From JAPPLB01 sp965218555 (lineage in GTDB: Bacteria; Acidobacteriota; Terriglobia; Bryobacterales; UBA6623), in contig OZ244625.1 in assembly GCA_965218555.1 (NCBI GenBank), positions 3,534,001-3,598,000 on the forward strand: 64,000 nucleotides of DNA, given 5' to 3'. Shown in pieces: positions 33,319 to 40,689 of this stretch. Position numbers and translations under genes: made by a program. The notes below the pieces were generated by a model. It was not told the origin of the DNA. It was given only the letters and a program-made list of their open reading frames with translations, and ran no database searches. Every line of letters starts with the position of its first letter. The stretch's first letter is position 1.

Positions 33319-34845
33319 ATGAAGTACTGGCTCGGACTGGACATCGGCACCAGCGGGTCTCGCGCTCTCCTCGTCGACGAGAACGGCCGCGCCGCCGCCG
33401 GCGTCACCGCCCCGCACGATGAGATGCAGATGCCCAAGCCCCTCCTCTGGGCCGAACAGCGCCCCGAGGACTGGTGGCGGGCCGCGCAGCAGGCGATCCG
33501 GGGTGTACTGCAAGAAGCCGACGTCGCCACGGACGATGTCGAGGCCATCGGTCTGTCCGGCCAAATGCACGGACTCGTCCTGCTGGACGAAAACCACGAC
33601 GTTCTGCGGCCGGCGATCATTTGGTGCGATCAGCGTTGCCAGGATCAAGTCGACTGGATCAACACAAAGGCCGGGACTGACATGGTCCTTGAACAGACGG
33701 CCAACCCGGTCCTCACCGGGTTTACGGCACCGAAACTCATCTGGGTCCGTGACCACGATCCGTCGAACTACGAGCGAGTCCGGCACGTCCTCCTCCCAAA
33801 GGACTACATCCGTTTCTGTCTTACAGGTGAATTCGCCGGCGATGCCTCCGATTCGTCCGGCACCGCTTTGTTCGATGTCGTTCATCGCCGTTGGGCCGTT
33901 CCGCTGATCGAGAAACTCGGGATCGACCGCTCGATTCTGCCCCGTGTTGTCGAGTCCCCGGAAGTGACAGGGACCGTCAGCGAGATCGGATCGGAGCACA
34001 CCGGCTTGAGAACAGGGACCCCGGTTGTCGGAGGTGCAGGCGACCAGGCCGCGAGCGCCGTCGGGAACGGGATTGTCGAGCCCGGGCTCGTCTCGGCGAC
34101 GATCGGGACCTCCGGCGTCATCTTCTCCCATCTCGATCAGGTCGCCTACGACCCTGAGGGGCGCGTCCACACTTTTTGCCATGCCGTGCCCGGCAAATGG
34201 CACGTGATGGGGGTGACGCAAGGCGCGGGGCTGAGCTTGCAATGGTTCCGGAATCAACTTGGGCAGGACGCCGTTGTAGAAGCGGAACGCCGCAATGCCG
34301 ATCCGTACGAGATCCTGACCGAAGAAGCGGCGCAAGCTCCAGCTGGATCGGAGGGGTTGTACTGGCTTCCTTATCTGATGGGCGAGCGCTCGCCGCACCT
34401 CGATGCCCACGCGCGCGGCGGTTGGATCGGCCTGACGGCCAGGCACACGCGCGCCCACTTGATTCGTTCCGTGATCGAAGGCGTTTCCTACAGCTTGCAA
34501 GACTGTCTTGGCATCGTGGCGTCGCTCGGCGCCGGTGTGAAGATCGTGCGCGCTTCCGGAGGCGGGGCTCGCAGCGAATTGTGGCGGCGGATTCTCGCGT
34601 CCGTCTTCGATGTACCGATCGCAATGCTTGAAAGCCAGGAGGGGTCCGCCTACGGCGCGGCGTTGCTGAGTATGGTGGGGAGCGGGAGGTTCGGCTCCGT
34701 CGAAGAAGCCTGCCGCACAGCTATCCAGGAGTGCAAGCGCATCGAACCGGACCCGGATTGGCGTAACCGCTACGCCGCGGACTATCCTGTCTTCCAGCGG
34801 CTCTACCCTGCCCTGAACGAGCGGTTCCCCGAAATGTCCGGCTAG
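33319..34845 (+). CDS. xylB: xylulokinase
   Basis: 508 aa, full length. FGGY-kinase start WLGLDIGTSGSRALLVDENG; the xylulokinase-specific EAIGLSGQMHGLVLLDENHD and RPAIIWCDQRC; then LTGFTAPKLIWVRDHDP, HVLLPKDYIRFCLTGEF, ASDSSGTALFD, and the C-domain GGAGDQAASAVGNG, LPYLMGERSPHLDAHARG and ASGGGARSELWRRILA. It phosphorylates D-xylulose to enter the pentose phosphate pathway. No xylose isomerase or transporter is in the window. A CGGAG ribosome site lies 9 bases before ATG. Ends in a shared terminator with DUF507. Confidence 0.92.
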   Translation: MKYWLGLDIGTSGSRALLVDENGRAAAGVTAPHDEMQMPKPLLWAEQRPEDWWRAAQQAIRGVLQEADVATDDVEAIGLSGQMHGLVLLDENHDVLRPAIIWCDQRCQDQVDWINTKAGTDMVLEQTANPVLTGFTAPKLIWVRDHDPSNYERVRHVLLPKDYIRFCLTGEFAGDASDSSGTALFDVVHRRWAVPLIEKLGIDRSILPRVVESPEVTGTVSEIGSEHTGLRTGTPVVGGAGDQAASAVGNGIVEPGLVSATIGTSGVIFSHLDQVAYDPEGRVHTFCHAVPGKWHVMGVTQGAGLSLQWFRNQLGQDAVVEAERRNADPYEILTEEAAQAPAGSEGLYWLPYLMGERSPHLDAHARGGWIGLTARHTRAHLIRSVIEGVSYSLQDCLGIVASLGAGVKIVRASGGGARSELWRRILASVFDVPIAMLESQEGSAYGAALLSMVGSGRFGSVEEACRTAIQECKRIEPDPDWRNRYAADYPVFQRLYPALNERFPEMSG

Positions 34846-34880
34846 CCTGCTTCCCCCACATGGGGAAAAAAGTAGGCTAA
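34843..34880. terminator. bidirectional terminator between xylB and the DUF507 gene
   Basis: TAGCCTGCTTCCCC pairs with GGGGAAAAAAGTAGGCTA around the loop CACAT; A and T runs flank the arms in both directions. The stop codons of both convergent genes lie in the outer stem. Confidence 0.7.
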
Positions 34881-35482
34881 ACGGGCGCAGCCGACGCCGG
34901 CGTCAAGTCGATCCCGTAGCGCTTCATTTCCTCTTCGTAGTAGCGCCGGAAGAGCAGTGTCCACTCCTCGCTGCCCTCGGGGATGTCACGCTTCTGATTG
35001 CGGATCTTTTCCTGCGCGATCTGATGAATGGTTTCTTCCTTCGTGAGAATGTCCCTCATCTCACGTAGAATCTCCAAACGGATTTCATTCCACGGCTTCT
35101 TGACGCGCACCCCGGGCACGCGCGGCAGCTTGCCGGCAAGCTTGTGCGACAGCTCGGTGATCTTGTCGCGGGAAATCTTCATGCCCTCTTTCTCACCGCG
35201 AGGCTGGGCCGAGACGGCTTTGCGCTCAGCCAGGATATTCCGTTTCACCTTCCAGAACATCTCCTGGTACGGAATGCGTTCCTGACGTATATAGTCGGTG
35301 TACTGGTTCAGCAGTTCCCTGGCTTCGGCGTTGATCTCGTCCTCGAGACTAAGCTCATCGATGAGCACTTCCTCGAAAGCGTCATGAACAGCGGTCTCGT
35401 TGGAAGTGTTGACGGCTCCGTGGGTGAGCCGACGGGCCAGTTCCCGAGCCAAGTAAGCGATGAATGTGCGCGGAAGTAACAT
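34877..35482 (-). CDS. DUF507 family protein, two-repeat form
   Basis: 201 aa. Two similar halves each of about 95 residues: the first begins LPRTFIAYLARELARRLTHG, the second MKISRDKITELSHKLAGKLP; both end with a basic helix and ...EI...IR.ER... (EARELLNQYTDYIRQERIPY; KEETIHQIAQEKIRNQKRDI). DUF507 is a conserved protein of unknown function found mainly in deltaproteobacteria, Acidobacteria and Aquificae. ATG 35482 has AAGG just upstream. Predicted cytosolic and helical. Confidence 0.82.
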   Translation of the reverse strand: MLLPRTFIAYLARELARRLTHGAVNTSNETAVHDAFEEVLIDELSLEDEINAEARELLNQYTDYIRQERIPYQEMFWKVKRNILAERKAVSAQPRGEKEGMKISRDKITELSHKLAGKLPRVPGVRVKKPWNEIRLEILREMRDILTKEETIHQIAQEKIRNQKRDIPEGSEEWTLLFRRYYEEEMKRYGIDLTPASAAPV

Positions 35483-35566
35483 CCTTCACGAGCGTCAGTT
35501 TATCCATGGGGTCCGCGACGTGTCAATGCAGTTACCGCTGGAGACATGGGTTGAGCCTGACTGCAT

Positions 35567-36343
35567 TCAGCCGGGCGCCTCGCTGACGGAGAAGTCCCAT
35601 ACACGGAGATCCACCTCGCCGGAAGTGTATTCAACAACAGCGTAGTCGCCGGTCGTCAAAGGCTCGACCGACCACACCTTGTAGACATGAGGCGCAAGCT
35701 GTTGTCGAAAGATCTCGACGGCCTCGTGCGTCTCGAAAACTTCCTTCGATTCAGGAATCCTCTGGATGACCTGCACTTCGCGGCGTTTACTTTTTGATTT
35801 GAGCCGCAGAACCTCGAGTCGGGAGATCTTCTCGAGCCGCACGTAGAACATCGGCCTATTATCCGCGGCCACGAAAGCCGAAGTCGGCCCTTCAACCTCC
35901 AGGGTTATCTTGTCGGCCGTCGGTAGCGGAGAAAGCACCCTCAACAGGGTTGCCGTCTTGCTTTTGTTTTCGATCAGGTCGGCCTGCTGGACCGAAACGA
36001 TCTCATTGCCTTTGAGGTAATAAACGCCGTCCTCCAGCGGCACGCGATGCAACTCAGTGCGCGCCTTGCGTTCGGCGGCGCGCAACGCTTGCTCCTGTTT
36101 CCGGCGAACCTGGCGGACGGCTTCGTTGCGTTCTTGTTCCTGCTGAGTGCGCTCGAGATCCACGAGCTGCAGCGGAATTACCTCCCAAGCGCTCCGTTCT
36201 ACGCTGTAGTAACGGACACGATCACCCTCGACGGCGTACTCGCTGACCAGCAGATCGCCGCCGCCTTCCAAGTAGAGCTTGATCCGGGCGCCGGAAAGGG
36301 GCACCAGCAACGCCAGAACGAGGATGAGTACCCGTACAAGCAT
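35567..36343 (-). CDS. hypothetical secreted protein
   Basis: 258 aa. A signal peptide (LVRVLILVLALLVPLSGA) is followed by IKLYLEGGGDLLVSEYAVEG, a charged helix rich in Gln, Glu and Arg (about residues 60-105) and a beta-rich C-terminus (SKEVFETHEAVEIF, GDYAVVEYTSGEVDLRVWDF). The segment KLYLxxGGxxLVSEYxVEGDRVRYYS recalls small SLA1/Tudor-like domains in Acidobacteria proteins, but I cannot name the family. ATG 36343; a TATAAG element lies about 30 bases upstream on the minus strand. Confidence 0.7.
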   Translation of the reverse strand: MLVRVLILVLALLVPLSGARIKLYLEGGGDLLVSEYAVEGDRVRYYSVERSAWEVIPLQLVDLERTQQEQERNEAVRQVRRKQEQALRAAERKARTELHRVPLEDGVYYLKGNEIVSVQQADLIENKSKTATLLRVLSPLPTADKITLEVEGPTSAFVAADNRPMFYVRLEKISRLEVLRLKSKSKRREVQVIQRIPESKEVFETHEAVEIFRQQLAPHVYKVWSVEPLTTGDYAVVEYTSGEVDLRVWDFSVSEAPG

Positions 36344-36392
36344 CGATCTGCCGCCGTTTGCGACCTTGCCCTTATAGTAACGCGGAGCTGAA

Positions 36393-36545
36393 TTGCCGTT
36401 GCGAGCTTGTCTTTTTCGCCGTATGGCGAGTCGGAATGCGTGAGATGGCTACCCGGGACGAACCGCAGGCCGCATGGCGTGTGGAGGCGTACTTGACCGT
36501 ACATTCAACACGACAAGCAAGCACAACGAAATCATTGCGGTCTGA
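36393..36545 (-). repeat. dispersed intergenic repeat, copy A
   Basis: Read on the minus strand: GATTTCGTTGTGCTTGCTTG, then ACGGTCAAGTACGCCTCC, CACGCCATGCGGCC and CATCTCACGCATTCCGACTC. It aligns by eye with copy B at 55140-55310 with many substitutions. No coding potential shared. Confidence 0.6.
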
Positions 36546-38079
36546 TCGCGCGCTCGGGCTCGTCAAGTGGTGGATATGACAGGCTGAATGAGACGGGGAG
36601 ATTGTTTCGGGTTACGCCTGCTATCTGAGTGGAAACGGCAACACCGACTCCTAGCAGCCCGTGGCAGAAGTAGTCATTTTCAGCGAGAGGGGCCGACGCT
36701 TGGAAGGGGGATTGCAGTTTCGCTTCGAAGAACGTCCAACCCAACGCATGGCGGCAGCGGCGCCAAGTCCGCCTTGCAGTCTGCAGTCGTCGCGATAGCT
36801 GTTTTTCGAGCCGTCGGAGGGCCTTTTTCGCCACCCGCACCCCCCGCGGCGTGCCCGCGCCCAGCTTCTGTCGCAGCACCAGCGACAGGTTGAAGCCGCT
36901 CACCTGAATCAGGAGTCGCTTGCAAATATTTCTTCGGCCCCGCAGATGCGTCCGCCTCATCCCGCCGCGATCATACAAATGAGCAAAGCTGCGTTCGACC
37001 CGCTCGGCGCGCCAGCGCAATAAGCGTCGCCCCCGCGCCCCGCGGATCCGCCGCCGATTGGCGTACACCGCGGCCCGCGCCTGCGGCTTACCTCGCCAGC
37101 GTCGTCGGCCACGATCCGGTTCGCTGATGTAGCAACGGATCTCCAAGTCCGTCAAGTCCGTCAACACGTCGTTGCTGTGATATCCCTTATCGGCCACCAC
37201 TTCGGTGATCCCCGCCGCCGCCATCTGCTCGTTCGCCTGCTCGTCCGCAGCCACCGCCGCCACTTGTTCCGCCGCCTCGCTCAGCGTCTCGGCCAGCGTC
37301 GTCGTGTCGCCTTGGTCGGCGCCTTCCAGCGTTACCGCCAGCACTGCGCCCGTCTCCAAGTCCACCGCCTGTTCGGCCTTGTGGGCCAAGTGCGTGCGCC
37401 CGTCTTTCATCTTGGTGATCTTCGCGTCAGGATCATGGGGGTGGCGCCAATCTTTGTTCGAGCCTTTGTTGTTGCGCTTCTTGTCGAGCTTCGCCAACTG
37501 CTCCCTCGTCGGCGTTTCGATCCCCGACTCCGCCGCCAGCCGGGTCAGGAACTCTTCGTAGCTCTCCCCGCTCGCCCGCCGCACGATCGTACGCAGCGCC
37601 GCGTTCGCCTCCAGCGTCGTGGCGTCCACCCCGATCGTGCCGCCTTTGAGCAGTCCGGCCTTCGCCACAAGCTGTAACACCCAACCGAACACCGCGCGAT
37701 GCGTTTCCAGATCGATCAGCCGCCGGGTGCGTGAGATCGTCGAGTGCTCGGGCGTCGCCTCATCGAACTCAACCTGCAGGAAGTGCCGCAGCGACAGCGA
37801 GTCCCCGATACGCCACCCGATCCCACGCTCGGAGTCGATGCCTTCGAAGTACCCGATCAGCAGGCTGCGGAAATAGATGCCGGGCACCAGCGAGGGCCGT
37901 CCCATCGTGGGCGCATAGAACTTCTCGCAAAGCCCTTCCACAAAGTGATCAAAGCCGTGTTCGTCCAGCAGTTCGTTGAGCTTGCGATAGAAGGGATGCG
38001 CCGCAGTGCGCGGCATGTCACACACCGCTACCCACAGATCTTTCTGCCGTTGCCGCCGCTTACGTCGCCCCATCGCCAT
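36532..38079 (-). CDS. IS5/IS1182-like transposase (DUF772 plus DDE domain), reads into flanking DNA
   Basis: 515 aa. N-domain (DUF772-like): HPFYRKLNELLDEHGFDHFV, PSLVPGIYFRSLLIGYFEGI, SLSLRHFLQVEFDEATPEHS. The DDE-type domain follows: KGGTIGVDATTLEANAAL (first Asp), THLAHKAEQAVDLETGAVLA, ITEVVADKGYHSNDVL (second Asp) and a late glutamate in RAERVERSFAHLYDRGG. The last element-encoded residues are NDYFCHGLLG at the left inverted repeat; the element has no stop in this frame, so 40 residues (VGVAVSTQIAG...) come from host DNA. The protein is identical, in the shared part, to the second copy at the window end. Confidence 0.9.
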   Translation of the reverse strand: MAMGRRKRRQRQKDLWVAVCDMPRTAAHPFYRKLNELLDEHGFDHFVEGLCEKFYAPTMGRPSLVPGIYFRSLLIGYFEGIDSERGIGWRIGDSLSLRHFLQVEFDEATPEHSTISRTRRLIDLETHRAVFGWVLQLVAKAGLLKGGTIGVDATTLEANAALRTIVRRASGESYEEFLTRLAAESGIETPTREQLAKLDKKRNNKGSNKDWRHPHDPDAKITKMKDGRTHLAHKAEQAVDLETGAVLAVTLEGADQGDTTTLAETLSEAAEQVAAVAADEQANEQMAAAGITEVVADKGYHSNDVLTDLTDLEIRCYISEPDRGRRRWRGKPQARAAVYANRRRIRGARGRRLLRWRAERVERSFAHLYDRGGMRRTHLRGRRNICKRLLIQVSGFNLSLVLRQKLGAGTPRGVRVAKKALRRLEKQLSRRLQTARRTWRRCRHALGWTFFEAKLQSPFQASAPLAENDYFCHGLLGVGVAVSTQIAGVTRNNLPVSFSLSYPPLDEPERAIRPQ

Positions 38080-38123
38080 AAAACAATTGTCCCATGAAAT
38101 GTACTTTTACCACGGACTGCTAG
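36651..38123 (-). mobile_element. IS5/IS1182-like insertion sequence, complete copy
   Basis: 1473 bp including CTAG on each side as target duplication (36651-36654 and 38120-38123). Terminal inverted repeats: CAGCCCGTGGCAGAAGTA on the left and, inverted, CAGTCCGTGGTAAAAGTA on the right. It carries one transposase. It sits exactly at the left end of the IS630 element, using a CTAG formed there. Confidence 0.88.
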
Positions 38124-39229
38124 TGTACTGTCCCGGAAATATATAAACAAAGTCGTTCGATCTTGGCGAGGATGGATTCGGCCGTGGCGGTCCAGACGAA
38201 GGGGCTGGTGTTGGCGTTGTAGTGTTCGACGAAGCGCTCAATGTTACGGACGAGAGCCTTGACGCTGGAGAAGGAACCACGGCGAATGGCCTTCTGGGTA
38301 ATGATGCCGAACCAGCGTTCGACTTGGTTGAGCCAGGAGGCATAGGTTGGGGTGAAATGAAGGTGGTAGCGAGGACGCCGGGCGAGCCAGGCACGAACTT
38401 TGGGATGTTTGTGGGTGGCATAGTTATCGACGATGAGATGGATGTCGAGGTTGCGCGGCACACTGCCGTCGATCTGACGCAGGAAAGCGAGGAACTCCTG
38501 ATGGCGGTGTCGCGGTTTACAGCGTGTGATGACTTGCCCCGTGGCAACATCGAGAGCAGCGAACAGAGTGGTCGTACCGTGACGTTGGTAGTCGTGGGTG
38601 ACGCCTTCGAGGTAGCCAAGGCCCATCGGGAGGAGGGGCTGAGTCCGCTGAAGAGCCTGGACCTGGGTCTTCTCATCGACCGAGAGCACCACGGCGTGGT
38701 CCGGGGGGTTGAGGTAGAGACCGACGATGTCGCGGACTTTCTCGACGAAGAACGGGTCGTTGGAAATCTTGAAATGCCGCTGGCGATGCGGCTGCACGCC
38801 GAACAGCTCGAACCACCGCTGGACAGTACTCTTCGAGACTCCCGTGTGTTGGGCCATCGAACGCACGCTCCAGTGCGAACCATCCGGGGGGTCGGTTCCG
38901 AGGGCCGTGTTGATGACTTCGGCAACACGTTCATCGTCATGCCTGCGGGGGCGTCCGGGACGCAGTTCATCGTGGAGTCCGGAGACTCCCTGTTCACGAT
39001 AGCGCTTGCGCCACTTGCCAACGGTCGTATTGGTGACACCGAGACGCCGGGCTACGGTCGAGCCGGGAACGCCTGCGGCGCAGGCGAGCACAATCTGGGC
39101 CCTCCGCACCAGACTATGCGGCAGCGTTCGGGAGCGGGCGAGGCTCCGCAGTTCCGTTTCCTCGCTTTCACGGAGAGTGATGGGAGCAACGGGGCGACCG
39201 CGTGGCATGGGCATACCTCCAGAAACCAA
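38120..39229 (-). CDS. IS630-family transposase
   Basis: 369 aa. Helix-turn-helix start (RRAQIVLACAAGVPGSTVAR, RLGVTNTTVGKWRKRYREQG, LHDELRPGRPRRHDDE), then a second HTH (WSVRSMAQHTGVSKSTVQRW), and the DDE domain: AVVLSVDEKTQVQALQRTQP (Asp), NLDIHLIVDNYATHKHPKV (Asp), HFTPTYASWLNQVERWFGI (Glu). Complete triad and normal length. The TAG stop is completed by the TA target dinucleotide and the neighbouring base, as known for some IS630 members. ATG may be 39211 (MPMPRGRP) or 39229. Confidence 0.92.
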   Translation of the reverse strand: MVSGGMPMPRGRPVAPITLRESEETELRSLARSRTLPHSLVRRAQIVLACAAGVPGSTVARRLGVTNTTVGKWRKRYREQGVSGLHDELRPGRPRRHDDERVAEVINTALGTDPPDGSHWSVRSMAQHTGVSKSTVQRWFELFGVQPHRQRHFKISNDPFFVEKVRDIVGLYLNPPDHAVVLSVDEKTQVQALQRTQPLLPMGLGYLEGVTHDYQRHGTTTLFAALDVATGQVITRCKPRHRHQEFLAFLRQIDGSVPRNLDIHLIVDNYATHKHPKVRAWLARRPRYHLHFTPTYASWLNQVERWFGIITQKAIRRGSFSSVKALVRNIERFVEHYNANTSPFVWTATAESILAKIERLCLYISGTVH

Positions 39230-39273
39230 AAGTTGCCCATTAATATATCATGTATTTCCGGGACGGTACACTA
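38121..39273 (-). mobile_element. IS630-family insertion sequence, complete
   Basis: Bounded by TA (38121-38122 and 39272-39273). Inverted repeats: GTGTACTGTCCCGGAAATAT on the left and, inverted, GTGTACCGTCCCGGAAATAC on the right. The pre-insertion target was CTAG, the preferred site of the family. One transposase gene. Confidence 0.9.
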
Positions 39274-39588
39274 GCTCCCAAGCTCTTCGAGGGCCGCCTC
39301 CAGCTCACTGCAGGCATGCAAGTCGCCCGAGCGCCTGGCCACCTCAATCCCCCTGCGGTAGGTCTCGCCCGCCTCGGCCGAACGGCCCAGCGTTTCGAGC
39401 GCCTTGCCGGCGTGAAAGTAAGCCGCCTGATAGTCCGCGTTGATCGCCAGGATCTTGTTGAACTCCTCGACCGCCTTTTCGTGATCACCCAGCTTCACGT
39501 ACTCTTGCGCAATGCCGTACCGCGAGAAGCAGTCGTTGGGATTGGCTTCCACGAACTGTTTGAGGATTTCGATTCTGTTCGCCGCCAT
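39271..39588 (-). CDS. small tetratricopeptide-repeat protein
   Basis: 105 aa with about two and a half TPR units: FSRYGIAQEYVKLGDHEKAV, AAYFHAGKALETLGRSAEAG, and a last helix pair (DLHACSELEAALEELGS). TPRs mediate protein contacts; the partner is unknown. The IS630 element inserted at the CTAG that contains this gene's TAG stop; the insertion restored TAG, so the protein is unchanged. Confidence 0.8.
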   Translation of the reverse strand: MAANRIEILKQFVEANPNDCFSRYGIAQEYVKLGDHEKAVEEFNKILAINADYQAAYFHAGKALETLGRSAEAGETYRRGIEVARRSGDLHACSELEAALEELGS

Positions 39589-39676
39589 AAGGAATGAAAC
39601 GATTTCCGTTGTTGCAGGCCGAGAAGATCACTACTATAACAGTCGACCCGCGAGAGTAGGTCTCTTAGCATCCGGC

Positions 39677-40123
39677 ATGGCCTGCCCCTACTTCGCTCCC
39701 ACCGAAGCGTTCGCCGACAGGGTCGAGGGCTGCCGTACCAGGCCGCCGTTGGGCGCGCTTTACCGAGGGTATTGCTTGGCCGAAGGTGTTCCGGAAACCC
39801 CGCCGGATGCCGATACTCTCGACCGAGGCTGCAATTTCGGCTATGCCCGATCCCTTTGTAAAAACTTCCCGCAGCATGCCAAGCCGGATGCGGTGCGTTT
39901 TTCCGTTGCCTGCGACGACGGCCGCCGGGTAGACATTCTTTTTTCGATCGAGATCTCCCATCGACCGGTGCGTCATGGCCGTCTCGAATTCGACCGTAAA
40001 GAGGAGGCCTGGAATGGCATTGGATCGGACACGATACTCTACGATCAGGCGCAAGCTTACCTGAAGAGTTATTTGCGCTGGAAAAGCTGCAAAGCAGCGC
40101 TGGAAACCCTGTCGTCAGCGTGA
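39677..40123 (+). CDS. hypothetical cysteine-rich protein
   Basis: 148 aa from ATG 39677. Five to six cysteines lie in the first 62 residues: MACPYFAPTEAF, VEGCRTRPPLGALYRGYCLA, DRGCNFGYARSLCKNFP. The spacing suggests a zinc or iron-sulfur site. The rest is a compact alpha/beta domain (FSVACDDGRRVDILFSIEIS) ending in a helix (YDQAQAYLKSYLRWKSC). I do not recognise a family. The thioesterase-like gene follows after about 20-70 bases. Confidence 0.65.
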   Translation: MACPYFAPTEAFADRVEGCRTRPPLGALYRGYCLAEGVPETPPDADTLDRGCNFGYARSLCKNFPQHAKPDAVRFSVACDDGRRVDILFSIEISHRPVRHGRLEFDRKEEAWNGIGSDTILYDQAQAYLKSYLRWKSCKAALETLSSA

Positions 40124-40192
40124 GCCCACAAAGTCAAACCCATACAAGGCAAACCCGTACGAGAATCGTATTCCGAACTCTCCGAGCTCGCG

Positions 40193-40648
40193 TTGCCCAA
40201 TGACGCCAACGGTCTGAACACGCTGCTCGGCGGCAAGATCATGCACCTAGTCGATATCGCGGGAGCACTGGCCGCAGTTCGGCATTGCCGTTGCTTCTGC
40301 GTTACCGCTTCCTTCGATCAGAGGGACTTTCTCGAGCCGGTCCATATCGGCAATCTGGTCGTGTTGCGGGCATCGGTGAATCGAGCCTTCCGGACATCGA
40401 TGGAGGTCGGCGTGAAGGTGTTCGCCGAGGACTTGCGATTGGCCAAGACGCGCCATGTGGCATCGGCGTACCTGACTTTTGTCGCTGTCGATGCGAACCA
40501 CGGAACGCTTCCCGTATCCCCCGCCATCCCCGAGACGGATGAAGAAAAGCGGCGCTACGAAGAGGCCGGCGAGCGTCGCGCCCAGCGGCTTGCGAGGCGC
40601 CGGCGTTCTGGCCGAACTGCGTCAGATTCTCAGCCGGCCAAGAAGTAA
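40193..40648 (+). CDS. acyl-CoA thioesterase, hotdog fold
   Basis: 151 aa from TTG 40193. Signature: LPNDANGLNTLLGGKIMHLV (catalytic Asn and Asp in the family pattern PNDxNxxGxLxGGxxMxxxD), DIAGALAAVRHC, DQRDFLEPVHIGNLVVLRAS, MEVGVKVFAEDL and ASAYLTFVAVDANH. The C-terminus is basic (RRAQRLARRRRSGR). Family enzymes hydrolyse acyl-CoA in the cytosol. The frame extends upstream to 40142 and there reads QGKPVRESYSELSELA, which matches the usual N-terminus after ATA in place of ATG, so the true start may be a rare AUA. Confidence 0.82.
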   Translation: MPNDANGLNTLLGGKIMHLVDIAGALAAVRHCRCFCVTASFDQRDFLEPVHIGNLVVLRASVNRAFRTSMEVGVKVFAEDLRLAKTRHVASAYLTFVAVDANHGTLPVSPAIPETDEEKRRYEEAGERRAQRLARRRRSGRTASDSQPAKK

Positions 40649-40689
40649 CGATAGACCGAGGAATCGAGGCAGGTGCGGCCCAGTGCGAG

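Noticed and set aside
38222..39274. Plus-strand open frame of 350 codons in the IS630 element
   Set aside because: Antisense to a complete DDE transposase; no family features.
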